Assembly (NCBI GenBank): GCA_036396795.1
Contig: DASWKF010000094.1
Location: forward strand, 1 to 64,000
DNA: 64,000 bases
From: JAHEEM01 sp036396795
GTDB taxonomy: Bacteria; Pseudomonadota; Gammaproteobacteria; Steroidobacterales; Rariloculaceae
Direction: 5' to 3'
This document shows, in pieces, positions 15,760 to 24,987 of the stretch (its first letter is position 1; every line of letters starts with the position of its first letter). The translations under genes were made by a program, and so were the position numbers. The notes under the pieces were generated by a model that ran no database searches, had not been told where the DNA came from, and saw only the letters and a program-made list of their open reading frames with translations.

Positions 15760-17129
15760 TGGCGCGAACGCTCGCAGCCGTCGCTCACGAGGTCGGCGGA
15801 CAGCTCCTCGGCGAGGACGCCGCCTTCGGCGCCGTCAGCACCGACACCCGCAAGCTCCGCGCAGGCGCGCTGTTCGTAGCGATTCACGGCGAGCGCTTCG
15901 ACGGTAACGACTACGTCGCCGACGCGCACGCGCGCGGCGCGGTCGGGGCTCTGGTATCGCGCCTCAGCGATGAGCCGCTGCCGCAAGTCAAGGTCGCCGA
16001 TACGCGGCGCGCTTTCGGCGCAATGGCGCGCGCCTGGAAGGACAACTTCGGCATCCCGGTGCTCGCGGTGACCGGCAGCAACGGCAAGACCACGGTCAAG
16101 GAGCTCATCACCAGCATCCTCAGCGTGGGGCGGCGCGTGTGCTCGAGCCAGGGCAGCTTCAACAACGACATCGGCGTGCCGCTGACGCTCATGAGCTTGA
16201 GCGTCGAGCACGACGCTCTCGTCGTGGAGCTGGGCGCGAATCACCCCGGCGAGATCGCCTACTTGAGTGAGCTCGCGCAGCCGACCGTCGGCGTGATCAC
16301 CAACGCCAATCCCAGTCATCTGGAGGGCTTCGGCTCCGTCGCCGGCGTCGCCGCGGCCAAGGGGGAGCTGCTCGACCATCTGCCGCGCGCAGGCTTTGCC
16401 GTGCTCAATGCCGACGACGCGTATTGCGGCGAGTGGCGCGCGCGCAGCTGCGCCGAGACCGTGCTCAGCTTCGGCCTGGGCGCGCGCGCCGATTGCACGG
16501 TGGAGGGGGCGATCGCGGCCGAGGCTGCTGGATCCCGATTCGTCATGCGCTTGCCCGGCGGCGCAAAGCTCCAGGTCGCATTGCCGCTGGCCGGGCGCCA
16601 CAACGTCGTCAATGCGCTGGCCGCGGCGACCGCCGTGGCCGCCATCGGCGCCCCGGAAGGAGACATCGTCGAGGGCCTGAAATCGGCCCACGCCGTCCGC
16701 GGGCGGCTCAATATTCTCGCCGGACCGCAAGGCAGCGTCGTCGTCGACGACAGCTACAACGCCAACCCGGCCTCCACGCGGGCGGCGCTGGACTATCTCG
16801 CGGAGCTCCCCGGGCTGCGCATCCTCGTGCTCGGCGACATGGCCGAGCTCGGCACGCGGCGCCTCGAGCTGCACCAGCAGATCGGCGAATACGCGCGCGG
16901 GCGCTGCGACCGCTTGCTGACGCTTGGCGAGCTGGGCCGCGCCGCCGCAAGCGCTTTCGGCGAAGGCGGCACCGCCTGCGAGGACATCGCGGGCTTGAGC
17001 TCGGCGCTGCAGCCGCTGCTCGGCAACGGCGCCACGGTGCTGGTCAAGGGTTCCCGGATCATGGCCCTGGACCGCCTGGTGCGCTCCTTGATCGCAGCCG
17101 CCGGGCTCGCGCAGGGGGCGGCATGCTGA
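15759..17129 (+). CDS. murF: UDP-MurNAc-tripeptide:D-Ala-D-Ala ligase MurF
   Basis: MurF completes the UDP-MurNAc-pentapeptide by adding D-Ala-D-Ala. The 456-residue protein has the Mur-ligase P-loop TGSNGKTTVKEL near residue 110, ELGANHPGEI, and the C-terminal DDSYNANPAS motif typical of MurF. Its substrate must be made by a Ddl ligase encoded elsewhere, since no ddl is in this cluster. ATG 15759 overlaps the murE TGA as TGATG. A GTG one codon upstream is the only alternative. Confidence 0.96.
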   Translation: MARTLAAVAHEVGGQLLGEDAAFGAVSTDTRKLRAGALFVAIHGERFDGNDYVADAHARGAVGALVSRLSDEPLPQVKVADTRRAFGAMARAWKDNFGIPVLAVTGSNGKTTVKELITSILSVGRRVCSSQGSFNNDIGVPLTLMSLSVEHDALVVELGANHPGEIAYLSELAQPTVGVITNANPSHLEGFGSVAGVAAAKGELLDHLPRAGFAVLNADDAYCGEWRARSCAETVLSFGLGARADCTVEGAIAAEAAGSRFVMRLPGGAKLQVALPLAGRHNVVNALAAATAVAAIGAPEGDIVEGLKSAHAVRGRLNILAGPQGSVVVDDSYNANPASTRAALDYLAELPGLRILVLGDMAELGTRRLELHQQIGEYARGRCDRLLTLGELGRAAASAFGEGGTACEDIAGLSSALQPLLGNGATVLVKGSRIMALDRLVRSLIAAAGLAQGAAC

Positions 17130-18211
17130 TCCACCTGACGGAGTATCTGACGCGCTTCCACTCGGGCTTCAATGTCTTCGGCTACCTCACCTTGCGCGCA
17201 ATCTTGAGCGCGCTGACGGCCTTGGCGCTGTCGCTCGCGCTGGGGCCGTACGTGATTCAGCGGCTTGCCGCGCAGCGCGCCGGCCAGCCTATCCGCCAGA
17301 TCGGCCCGCAGTCGCACCTGCCGAAGGCCGGCACGCCGACGATGGGCGGAGCATTGATTTTGATGGCGATCGTCGTCAGCACGCTGCTCTGGGGAAACCT
17401 GAGCAACCGTTTCGTCTGGATCGTGCTCGCCGTGACCCTGGCTTTCGGCGTCATCGGCTTCGTCGACGACTACAAGAAGCTCGTGCTCGGCAACGCCAAC
17501 GGCCTGGCGCCGAGAAAAAAGTTCCTCTGGCAATCCGTAGCCGGAATCGGCGCGGCGTTCGCGCTCTATTTGACCGCGGAGAATCCCGGCGTCGAGCAAG
17601 CGTTGTTGATTCCTTACCTTCCGGGCGTGCTGATTCCGCTCAGCGTCTTCGTCTATATCCCTTTCACGTATCTCGTGATCGTCGGCACGTCCAACGCGGT
17701 GAACCTCACCGACGGGCTGGACGGGCTCGCGATCATGCCGGCGGTGCTGATCGGCTCGGCCCTGGGCGTCTTCGCCTACGCCGCCGGCAACGTCGTCTTC
17801 GCGAGCTATCTCGGGATCCCCTATGTGGCGGGTTCCGGGGAGATGTTGGTTTTTTGTGCGGCCCTCGCTGGCGCCGGCCTGGGCTTCTTGTGGTTCAACA
17901 CCTATCCCGCGCAGGTCTTCATGGGCGACATCGGCGCATTGGCGCTCGGTGCCGCTCTGGGGCTCGTGGCAGTGGTGGTGAGGCAGGAACTGGTGCTACT
18001 CATCATGGGCGGTGTGTTCGTTGTCGAAACCGTCTCAGTCATCATCCAGGTTGCCTCCTACAAGATGACCGGCCGGCGCATTTTTCGCATGGCGCCGCTG
18101 CACCATCACTTCGAGCTCAAAGGCTGGGCGGAGCCGAAGGTGATCGTGCGGTTCTGGATCCTTACCGTGGTGCTGGTGCTCATCGGTCTTGCGAGCTTGA
18201 AGATCCGGTGA
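17123..18211 (+). CDS. mraY: Phospho-MurNAc-pentapeptide transferase MraY
   Basis: MraY attaches phospho-MurNAc-pentapeptide to undecaprenyl phosphate in the inner membrane, giving lipid I. The 362-residue protein is very hydrophobic, with about ten membrane helices. Family motifs seen are FVDDYKKL (the DD of the Mg site) near residue 115, NLTDGLDGLA near residue 193, FMGDIGAL near residue 268, and the HHHFELKGW loop near residue 325. The ATG lies 7 bp inside the murF end. Confidence 0.97.
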   Translation: MLIHLTEYLTRFHSGFNVFGYLTLRAILSALTALALSLALGPYVIQRLAAQRAGQPIRQIGPQSHLPKAGTPTMGGALILMAIVVSTLLWGNLSNRFVWIVLAVTLAFGVIGFVDDYKKLVLGNANGLAPRKKFLWQSVAGIGAAFALYLTAENPGVEQALLIPYLPGVLIPLSVFVYIPFTYLVIVGTSNAVNLTDGLDGLAIMPAVLIGSALGVFAYAAGNVVFASYLGIPYVAGSGEMLVFCAALAGAGLGFLWFNTYPAQVFMGDIGALALGAALGLVAVVVRQELVLLIMGGVFVVETVSVIIQVASYKMTGRRIFRMAPLHHHFELKGWAEPKVIVRFWILTVVLVLIGLASLKIR

Positions 18212-18272
18212 GCGCATGTCGGGGACGAAGGTCTAAGTGAGCGTGTTCGCCGCCAGCTGGTTAGAGGATGAG

Positions 18273-19610
18273 ATGATTCCTGCGCTGCAAGACTGCCGCA
18301 CCCTGGTCGTCGGGCTCGGAACGACCGGCCTGTCGGTGGCGAAGTTTTTCGCCGCCCGCGGCCAGGACGTCGTCGTCGTCGACAGCCGCGCGCGGCCTCC
18401 CGAGCTCGAGGCGCTGCGCGCCGCCTATCCGTCGGTGCCGATTCATCTAGAGACGCTCGACCTGGGCTTCCTCGCCGGGGTCGGACGCGTCGTGGTATCG
18501 CCGGGACTCGGACTGGACCTGCCTCTGATCGGCGAAGCCTTGCGGCTCGGGCTCCCGGTGCAAAGCGACATCGAGCTGTTCGCGCAACTCGTCGACGCCC
18601 CGGTCGCGGCCGTGACCGGCTCCAACGGCAAGAGCACGGTCGCCACGCTCGCGGCGCGGCTGCTCGAGTCGGCCGGGCTCGCCGCCGCCGCCGGCGGCAA
18701 CCTCGGCCCCGCGGCGCTCGACCTGCTTGGGCACAGCGCCGACGTCTACGTGCTCGAGATCTCCAGCTTTCAGATGGAGACGACGACGAGCCTGCGGCCG
18801 AAAGCCGCGGCGCTGCTCAACATCACGGCGGACCATCTCGACCGGCACGGCAGCCTGGCCCGCTATGCCGAGCTCAAGCAGAAGCTGCTCGAGGCCGCGC
18901 AGATCGCGGTCTACAATGTGGATGACCCGTTGGCGCAGACGCTCGGGCTCGCGCATCGCCACCCTGTGCCGTACAGCGTAAGCCGTGCCCCGGCGAGCGG
19001 CTACGGCATCGTCGTTCGTGGTACCGAGCGCCATCTCGCCCGCGATCGTGAGGCGCTGCTGCCGACCGCGCGGCTCAAGCTCAAGGGTCTGCACAACGAG
19101 GGCAACGCGCTCGCGGCTTTGGCGCTTGCCGACGCCGTCGCGGCCGAGCCGCTCCGCGATCTCGAAGCGCTCGCGGAGTTCACGGGCTTGCCGCACCGCT
19201 GCCAATGGGTCGCCGAGCGCCAGGGCGTCACCTTCATTAACGACTCCAAGGGCACCAACGTCGCCGCGACCATCGCGGCGCTCGAGGGCTTCCGCGGTCC
19301 TTTCGTGCTGATCGCCGGCGGGGTCGCCAAGGCCGCGAGCTTCGCGCCGCTGGCGCGCGCGGCCGCCGGCAAGCTCGTCGGCGCGGTGCTGCTCGGTGAA
19401 GCCGCGGCACAGCTCGAGGCCGCGCTGATCGGGCTTTGCCCCGTCCGCCGGGCCGCATCGATGGGCGAAGCCGTGGCGCTCGCCACCGGGCTCGCGCGCG
19501 CGGGTGTGACGGTGCTGCTGTCGCCGGCTTGCGCGAGCCTCGACATGTTCAAGAACTACGCCGACCGGGGCGAGCAGTTCTCCGCCGCGGTCCTGGAGCA
19601 AGGCGCATGA
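18273..19610 (+). CDS. murD: UDP-MurNAc-L-Ala:D-Glu ligase MurD
   Basis: MurD adds D-glutamate to UDP-MurNAc-L-Ala. The protein has an N-terminal Rossmann domain (LVVGLGTTGLS), the P-loop TGSNGKSTV, LEISSFQME and FINDSKGTN. I place the start at ATG 18273 (445 residues) because AGAGGA lies 4 bp upstream and the first Rossmann strand then falls at the same distance from the N-terminus as in E. coli MurD. An in-frame GTG at 18237 would add 12 residues. This is one of few dcw junctions here with a real gap after mraY. Confidence 0.94.
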   Translation: MIPALQDCRTLVVGLGTTGLSVAKFFAARGQDVVVVDSRARPPELEALRAAYPSVPIHLETLDLGFLAGVGRVVVSPGLGLDLPLIGEALRLGLPVQSDIELFAQLVDAPVAAVTGSNGKSTVATLAARLLESAGLAAAAGGNLGPAALDLLGHSADVYVLEISSFQMETTTSLRPKAAALLNITADHLDRHGSLARYAELKQKLLEAAQIAVYNVDDPLAQTLGLAHRHPVPYSVSRAPASGYGIVVRGTERHLARDREALLPTARLKLKGLHNEGNALAALALADAVAAEPLRDLEALAEFTGLPHRCQWVAERQGVTFINDSKGTNVAATIAALEGFRGPFVLIAGGVAKAASFAPLARAAAGKLVGAVLLGEAAAQLEAALIGLCPVRRAASMGEAVALATGLARAGVTVLLSPACASLDMFKNYADRGEQFSAAVLEQGA

Positions 19611-20773
19611 GCGCAGAGCTAGAGCTCCGCGGCATTCAGCTCGACCCGGCGCTGACGGCGGCCGTGATCGCGCTCGCGTCTTTCGGCGCCGTCATGGTCG
19701 GGTCGGCGTCGATCTCGCTTGCCGATCGAGACATGGGCGAGCCGCTGTTCTTTTTGTATCGCCACGTCGGCGCCATCGCGCTCGGCGGCGCGGCCGGGAT
19801 GGTAGTGCTGCTGACACCGATGCGCGTGTGGTTCCATCTTCACGCGGTGCTGCTGCTCGCGGCTCTCGGCTCGCTGGCCGCGGTCTTCATCCCCGGTCTC
19901 GGGTCCACGGTCAACGGCAGCACGCGCTGGCTGGACTTCGGCGCGCTCACGCTACAGCCTTCCGAGCTCGCGCGCTTGTGCCTCACCTTGTATCTCGCGA
20001 GCTACGTGGTGCGGCACCAGCCCGAGATGGGCAAGAGCCTCCGGGGTTTCCTGAAGCCGGCGCTCGTCGTCGTCGCAGCCGCCGCGTTGCTGCTCGCGGA
20101 GCCCGATTTCGGCGCGGCCGTGGTGCTGACCGCCACGAGTCTCGCGATCCTGTTCGTCGGCGGCGCGCGTCTGCGGTACTTCCTGCTGGCGTTCGCTCTG
20201 GCCAGCGCCACGCTCGCGAGCCTGGCGCTGTCCTCCGGCTACCGGCTTCAGCGGCTCACCGGCTTTATGGATCCCTGGGCCGACCCCTATGCGAGCGGCT
20301 TCCAGCTGACGCAGTCGCTGATCGCTATCGGCCGCGGTGAATGGCTCGGCGTCGGCCTCGGCGACAGTGTGCAGAAGCTCTTTTACCTGCCGGAGGCACA
20401 CACGGACTTCGTGTTCGCCGTGCTCGCCGAGGAGCTCGGCGTGGTCGGCGCGAGCTTCATCATCGTGCTGTTCGGCATCGTGGTCGCCAAGGCGATCGGG
20501 CTGGGTTTGCGAGGGGCCGCCGCGGGCCTGCCGTTTCAGGGTCTGGTCAGCACGGGCATCGGTTTTTCCCTGGGCGTTCAGGCGTTCATCAACATCGGCG
20601 TGAACATGGGCCTGCTGCCCACCAAGGGGCTGACCTTGCCGCTGATCAGCTACGGACGCTCGAGCGCGGTCGTCACGCTGGTCGCTCTGGCACTGCTGCT
20701 ACGCGCCCATCACGAGATCACCGGCGCCGAGCGCCGGCTCGCGGCGCGCCGTGCCGGCCGGAGCGCAGCATGA
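19607..20773 (+). CDS. ftsW: Septal peptidoglycan glycosyltransferase FtsW (SEDS family)
   Basis: FtsW polymerises glycan from lipid II at the septum in partnership with FtsI. The 388-residue membrane protein has about ten helices. It shows the SEDS signatures GSTRWLDFG near residue 105, EAHTDFVFAVLAEELG near residue 264 and GLLPTKGLTLPLISYGRSS near residue 335. The last motif has Arg351 where E. coli FtsW has Gly (YGGSS). ATG overlaps the murD stop (ATGA), and the stop overlaps murG. Confidence 0.96.
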   Translation: MSAELELRGIQLDPALTAAVIALASFGAVMVGSASISLADRDMGEPLFFLYRHVGAIALGGAAGMVVLLTPMRVWFHLHAVLLLAALGSLAAVFIPGLGSTVNGSTRWLDFGALTLQPSELARLCLTLYLASYVVRHQPEMGKSLRGFLKPALVVVAAAALLLAEPDFGAAVVLTATSLAILFVGGARLRYFLLAFALASATLASLALSSGYRLQRLTGFMDPWADPYASGFQLTQSLIAIGRGEWLGVGLGDSVQKLFYLPEAHTDFVFAVLAEELGVVGASFIIVLFGIVVAKAIGLGLRGAAAGLPFQGLVSTGIGFSLGVQAFINIGVNMGLLPTKGLTLPLISYGRSSAVVTLVALALLLRAHHEITGAERRLAARRAGRSAA

Positions 20774-21861
20774 GCCGCGGACCGATCATGATCGTCGCCG
20801 GCGGGACCGGTGGGCACGTGTTTCCGGGCCTGGCGGTCGCCGACGTGCTGCGGCAACGCGCTTATGCGGTGGTCTGGATGGGGACGCGCGCCGGGCTCGA
20901 GGCCCGGCTGGTGCCCCAGGCCGGCATCGAGATCGAGTGGATCTCGGTATCGGGCGTGCGGGGTCGCGGCGTCGCGGCCTGGGCCGCGGCGCCGTTCAAG
21001 CTGCTGCTCGCGGTCGCCCAGGCCTTGGCGGCAATGCGCCGCCGCAAGCCCGCGGCGGTGCTCGGAATGGGCGGCTTCGTCTCCGGCCCCGGCGGGCTTG
21101 CGGCCTGGTTGAGCCGGCGACCGCTGTTGATCCACGAGCAAAACGCGACCGCGGGTACCGCGAACCGCTGGCTGGCGCGCTTGACCCGCCATGTCTATGA
21201 GGGCTTTCCGCAAAGCTTCCCTGCGGTCGAGGCCGAGCTCGTCGGCAATCCCGTGCGCAGGAGCATCCAGGCGCTGCCGCCACCGGCGCAGCGGTTCGCC
21301 GAGCGCGCCGGATTGCTAGCCCGCCGATCGCGGCTGCTCGTCATCGGCGGCAGCCAAGGCGCGCGCACGCTCAACCGCGAGGTTCCGGCGGCGCTCAGAT
21401 TGCTCGATCCGACCGCGCGGCTCGAGGTCTGGCATCTGACCGGTCGCGGCATTGCCGAGGCGCGCGATCACTATCGCGGCCTGGATTGCGAGCTGCGCCT
21501 CGAGGAGTTCGTCGAAGACATGACCAGCGCCTACGCTTGGGCCGATCTGGTCGTCTGCCGTGCCGGCGCGTTGACGATTGCCGAGCTCGCTGCGGCCGGT
21601 CTGGGCGCGGTGCTGATCCCGTATCCCCACGCCGCCGACGATCATCAGAGCAAGAACGCGGCGCGCTTCGCCGCCAACGGCGCCGGCCTCGTGATTCCCG
21701 AGCGGGAGCTCAAGCCCGAGGTGCTCGCCCGCGCGCTTTCAGGATTGCTCGACGACGCGCAGCTCTTGCGCCTCGCCGAGCTGGCGCGCGCGCAGGCGCG
21801 CCCGGACGCCGCCGAGGCCCTGGCAGTGGCCTGCATCGGTGTCGCGGAGGCGGCCGCATGA
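20770..21861 (+). CDS. murG: Lipid I N-acetylglucosaminyltransferase MurG
   Basis: MurG adds GlcNAc to lipid I on the inner face of the membrane, producing lipid II. The 363-residue GT-B protein begins with the glycine-rich loop GGTGGHVFPGLA. It contains the acceptor-side HEQNATAGTANR segment, the GGSQGAR loop that opens the C-terminal domain, and CRAGALTIAELAAAG at the UDP-GlcNAc site. ATG overlaps the ftsW stop, and its own stop overlaps murC. Confidence 0.97.
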   Translation: MSRGPIMIVAGGTGGHVFPGLAVADVLRQRAYAVVWMGTRAGLEARLVPQAGIEIEWISVSGVRGRGVAAWAAAPFKLLLAVAQALAAMRRRKPAAVLGMGGFVSGPGGLAAWLSRRPLLIHEQNATAGTANRWLARLTRHVYEGFPQSFPAVEAELVGNPVRRSIQALPPPAQRFAERAGLLARRSRLLVIGGSQGARTLNREVPAALRLLDPTARLEVWHLTGRGIAEARDHYRGLDCELRLEEFVEDMTSAYAWADLVVCRAGALTIAELAAAGLGAVLIPYPHAADDHQSKNAARFAANGAGLVIPERELKPEVLARALSGLLDDAQLLRLAELARAQARPDAAEALAVACIGVAEAAA

Positions 21862-23279
21862 CCGCGTCCATGGGCAGCATTCGCCGGATTCACTTCGTCG
21901 GTATCGGCGGCGTCGGCATGGGAGGCATCGCCGAAGTCCTGATCAGCCTCGGGTACTTGGTGCAAGGCTCGGACCTGAAAGCCAACGCCGTCACCGCGCG
22001 GCTTCAAGCGCTGGGCGCGCGCGTGATGATCGGTCACGACGCGGTGAATCTCGGGCAGGCGGATGTTGCCGTCGTTTCGAGCGCCGTTGCCGACGACAAT
22101 CCCGAGGTCGTCGAGGCACGACGGCGCCGAGTCCCGGTCGTCAAGCGCGCCGAGATGCTCGCAGAGCTCATGCGCTTTCGCTACGGGATCGCCGTCGCCG
22201 GCACCCACGGCAAGACCACGACGACAAGCCTGGTCGCGAGCGTGCTGGCCGAGGGCGGGTTGGACCCGACCTTCGTGATCGGCGGGCGGCTCTTGAGCGC
22301 CAACGCCAACGCGCGACTGGGATCGGGCACCTATCTGGTCGCCGAGGCCGACGAAAGCGACGCCTCTTTCTTGCATTTGCAGCCGATGATCGCCGTCGTC
22401 ACCAACATCGGCGCGGATCACCTGACGAGCTACGAGGGTGAGCTGTCCCGTCTCAAGCAGGGCTTCGTCGAGTTTCTCCACAACCTGCCGTTCTACGGCG
22501 TGGCCGTGATGTGCCGCGACGACGCCAACACCGCCGAGCTGATCGCGGAGCTCGGCAGGCGCGTCGTCACCTACGGATTCTCGGAAAGGACCGACGTTCG
22601 CGCGAGCGACGTCAAGCCCAGCGGCTTGACGCAGCAGTTCTGCGTGCACCGCGGCGATCGCGAGCCGCTGGTCTTGAGCCTCAATCTTGCGGGCCGCCAC
22701 AACGTGCAAAACGCGCTCGCCGCGGTCGCGGTCGCGATGGAGCTCGGCATCGCCGATGAAGCCGTGGAGCGCGCGCTGGCCGGATTCTCCGGCATCGACC
22801 GGCGCTTCCAGATACTCGGCACGGTCACGACGGCCAACGGGCGGGTCACTTTCGTCGACGACTACGGGCACCACCCGACGGAGATCGCGGCAACGATCGC
22901 CGCCGTTCGTGACGCCTGGCCTGGACGCCGTCTCGTGGTCGCGTTTCAGCCGCACCGCTACACGCGCACCTACGAGCTGCTCGACGACTTCGCCCGCGTG
23001 CTTTCCGCAGTCGAGGTGTTGGTGCTCACCGAGGTCTACGCCGCCGGCGAAACGGAGATCGCCGGCGCCGACGGCAAGGCCTTGGCGCGGGCGCTGCGCA
23101 GCCGCGGCGCGGTCGAGCCGATCTACGTTGACGACGTCGAAGACATCGGCGCGGCGCTCGCGAGCGTCATCCGCGACAACGACGTCGTGCTGACCCTGGG
23201 TGCCGGCAGCATCGGCGCGGTTGCACAATCGTTGCCGGGCGCGCTCGCGACCAAGGCGCCCGTCGGAGTGCCCCGATGA
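21858..23279 (+). CDS. murC: UDP-MurNAc:L-alanine ligase MurC
   Basis: MurC adds L-alanine to UDP-MurNAc, the first amino acid of the stem peptide. The 473-residue protein starts with a Rossmann motif (HFVGIGGVGMGGIAE) and has the P-loop GTHGKTTTTS near residue 118, EADESDASFL, NIGADHLTSY and DDYGHHPTEI, all typical of MurC. ATG overlaps the murG stop, and the TGA overlaps the murB ATG. Confidence 0.97.
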   Translation: MTASMGSIRRIHFVGIGGVGMGGIAEVLISLGYLVQGSDLKANAVTARLQALGARVMIGHDAVNLGQADVAVVSSAVADDNPEVVEARRRRVPVVKRAEMLAELMRFRYGIAVAGTHGKTTTTSLVASVLAEGGLDPTFVIGGRLLSANANARLGSGTYLVAEADESDASFLHLQPMIAVVTNIGADHLTSYEGELSRLKQGFVEFLHNLPFYGVAVMCRDDANTAELIAELGRRVVTYGFSERTDVRASDVKPSGLTQQFCVHRGDREPLVLSLNLAGRHNVQNALAAVAVAMELGIADEAVERALAGFSGIDRRFQILGTVTTANGRVTFVDDYGHHPTEIAATIAAVRDAWPGRRLVVAFQPHRYTRTYELLDDFARVLSAVEVLVLTEVYAAGETEIAGADGKALARALRSRGAVEPIYVDDVEDIGAALASVIRDNDVVLTLGAGSIGAVAQSLPGALATKAPVGVPR

Positions 23280-24196
23280 GCGCCGCCGTCAACGGTGAGG
23301 GCATGACGCTCAAGCTCAAGCACGACGAGCCGATGAGCCTGCATACGTCGTGGCGGGTCGGCGGTCCGGCGGATACCTTCTTCGAGCCGGCGAGCGTCGA
23401 GGAGCTGCAACGCTTTCTCGCGGAGCAGGCCGGCGATCTGCCGCTGTTTTGGGTCGGCTTGGGCTCCAACCTGCTGGTGCGCGACGGCGGCATCCGCGGC
23501 GCCGTGGTCTGCACGCTCGATCTCAAGCAGTCGCTCGAGAGGCTCGACGACGAGCGCGTGCGCGCCGCAGCCGGCGTTCCGTGCACGGCGCTGGCGCGAT
23601 ACTGCGTGCGCGCCAAGCTCGGACCGGCGGCGTTCTTCGCCGGCATCCCCGGCACCGTCGGCGGCGCGCTCGCTATGAACGCCGGCGCTTTCGGCGGCGA
23701 AACCTGGAACGACGTCGAGACGCTCGAGACGATCGACCGTCGCGGCCGGCGGCGGCAGCGGCCGCGGGCGGACTATTCGATCGGCTACCGCAAGCTCGAG
23801 GGCCCGGCCGGGGAATGGTTTCTCGCGGCGACGTTCCGCTTCGCGCCGGACGCCGCCGCCGACATGCAGCGCCTGAGCCTGTTGGTCAAGGAGCGCAGCG
23901 ACCGCCAGCCGATCGGCAGAGCGTCTTGCGGCTCGGTATTCAAGAATCCGCCGGGCGGTTTCGCCGGCCGGCTCATCGAGGAGGCGGGGCTCAAGGGGGC
24001 GAGCGTCGGCGGCGCCAGCGTATCCGACAAGCACGCCAACTTCATCATCAACGACGGCACCGCCAGCGCCGCCGACATCGAGACCTTGATCGCGCAAGTG
24101 CGCGAGGAGGTCCGGGTGCGCAGCGGCACCGAGCTCGAGCTCGAGGTCAAGATCGTCGGCGAGCCGGGTCCGCGCCGGCGAGGCGCGCGGCGATGA
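23276..24196 (+). CDS. murB: UDP-N-acetylenolpyruvoylglucosamine reductase MurB
   Basis: MurB is the FAD-dependent enzyme that reduces the MurA product to UDP-MurNAc with NADPH. The 306-residue protein is of the shorter type II form. FAD-binding segments are GLGSNLLVRDGG and FAGIPGTVGGALAMNAGAFG. The proton-donor Ser lies in CGSVFKNP and the conserved Glu in TELELEVK. It occupies the slot between murC and ftsQ, where E. coli has ddlB. Overlaps on both sides (ATGA) leave no room for a ddl gene. Confidence 0.96.
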   Translation: MSAAVNGEGMTLKLKHDEPMSLHTSWRVGGPADTFFEPASVEELQRFLAEQAGDLPLFWVGLGSNLLVRDGGIRGAVVCTLDLKQSLERLDDERVRAAAGVPCTALARYCVRAKLGPAAFFAGIPGTVGGALAMNAGAFGGETWNDVETLETIDRRGRRRQRPRADYSIGYRKLEGPAGEWFLAATFRFAPDAAADMQRLSLLVKERSDRQPIGRASCGSVFKNPPGGFAGRLIEEAGLKGASVGGASVSDKHANFIINDGTASAADIETLIAQVREEVRVRSGTELELEVKIVGEPGPRRRGARR

Positions 24197-24987
24197 GGCG
24201 CTGGAAGACCAACCGCCGCAAGTCGCCGCGCCGCAAGATCGCGTTGCCGCGCATCCGCGTCGAGCTCAAGTGGTTCGTGCTCCCGCCGGCGGCGGTCGCC
24301 ACGCTCGTCGTGACCTTCATCGGAGTGCAATCGGCGCTCACGCTACCGGTGCGCGCGCTAAAGCTCGAAGGCGTGTTTCAACGCGTGACGCCGTTGCAGA
24401 TCGAGGCCGCCGCCGTCGAGGCTTTGAACCGCGGTTTCCTGGCGCTCGATCTCACCCGCGTGCAGCGCGGGATCGAAACGCTAGCCTGGATCGACAGCGC
24501 GGAGGTGACCCGCGTCTGGCCCGACACGCTGGCGATCCGCGTGATCGAGCAGCAGGCGGCGGCGCGCTGGGGTGAGACCGGCCTTCTGAATACGCGTGGC
24601 GAGCTCTTCAGCGATGACCGCCGCTACGGGCTGCCCGAACTGCCGGTGTTGTCGGGGCCCGCCGGCAGCGAGCGGGTCGTCGCGGAGCGCTATTTGTATC
24701 TGCGCGAGCGGCTCAAGCGCGCGAGCCTGGAGCTCGAGGGCTTGCTCATGGACGACCGCGGCGCCTGGCAGCTCAGGCTCGCGAGCGGGCAGGAGATCCG
24801 CCTGGGCAATGACGCCGTGCCGGCGCGACTCGAGCGATTCTTCACCGTGGTCGTGCCGGCGCTCAAGGGCGAGCTGCGCCGCGCCGCGACCATCGATATG
24901 CGTTACACCAACGGTTTCGCGATCGCCTGGATCGGAGAGCTCGAGCTTTCCTATGCCGACACCCGCGAGGTGGCCGGAAGTGGATGA
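24193..24987 (+). CDS. ftsQ: Cell division protein FtsQ
   Basis: FtsQ is the bitopic scaffold that connects FtsA/FtsZ-side proteins to FtsBL and FtsWI. The 264-residue product has a strongly basic cytoplasmic N-terminus (MRRWKTNRRKSPRRK), one membrane helix (about residues 33-51), a POTRA domain beginning VRALKLEGVFQRVTPLQIE, and the FtsQ beta domain (WGETGLLNTRGELFSDDR... to FAIAWIG). Sequence conservation is low in the family, but position, topology and the POTRA motif agree. ATG overlaps the murB stop. Confidence 0.93.
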   Translation: MRRWKTNRRKSPRRKIALPRIRVELKWFVLPPAAVATLVVTFIGVQSALTLPVRALKLEGVFQRVTPLQIEAAAVEALNRGFLALDLTRVQRGIETLAWIDSAEVTRVWPDTLAIRVIEQQAAARWGETGLLNTRGELFSDDRRYGLPELPVLSGPAGSERVVAERYLYLRERLKRASLELEGLLMDDRGAWQLRLASGQEIRLGNDAVPARLERFFTVVVPALKGELRRAATIDMRYTNGFAIAWIGELELSYADTREVAGSG

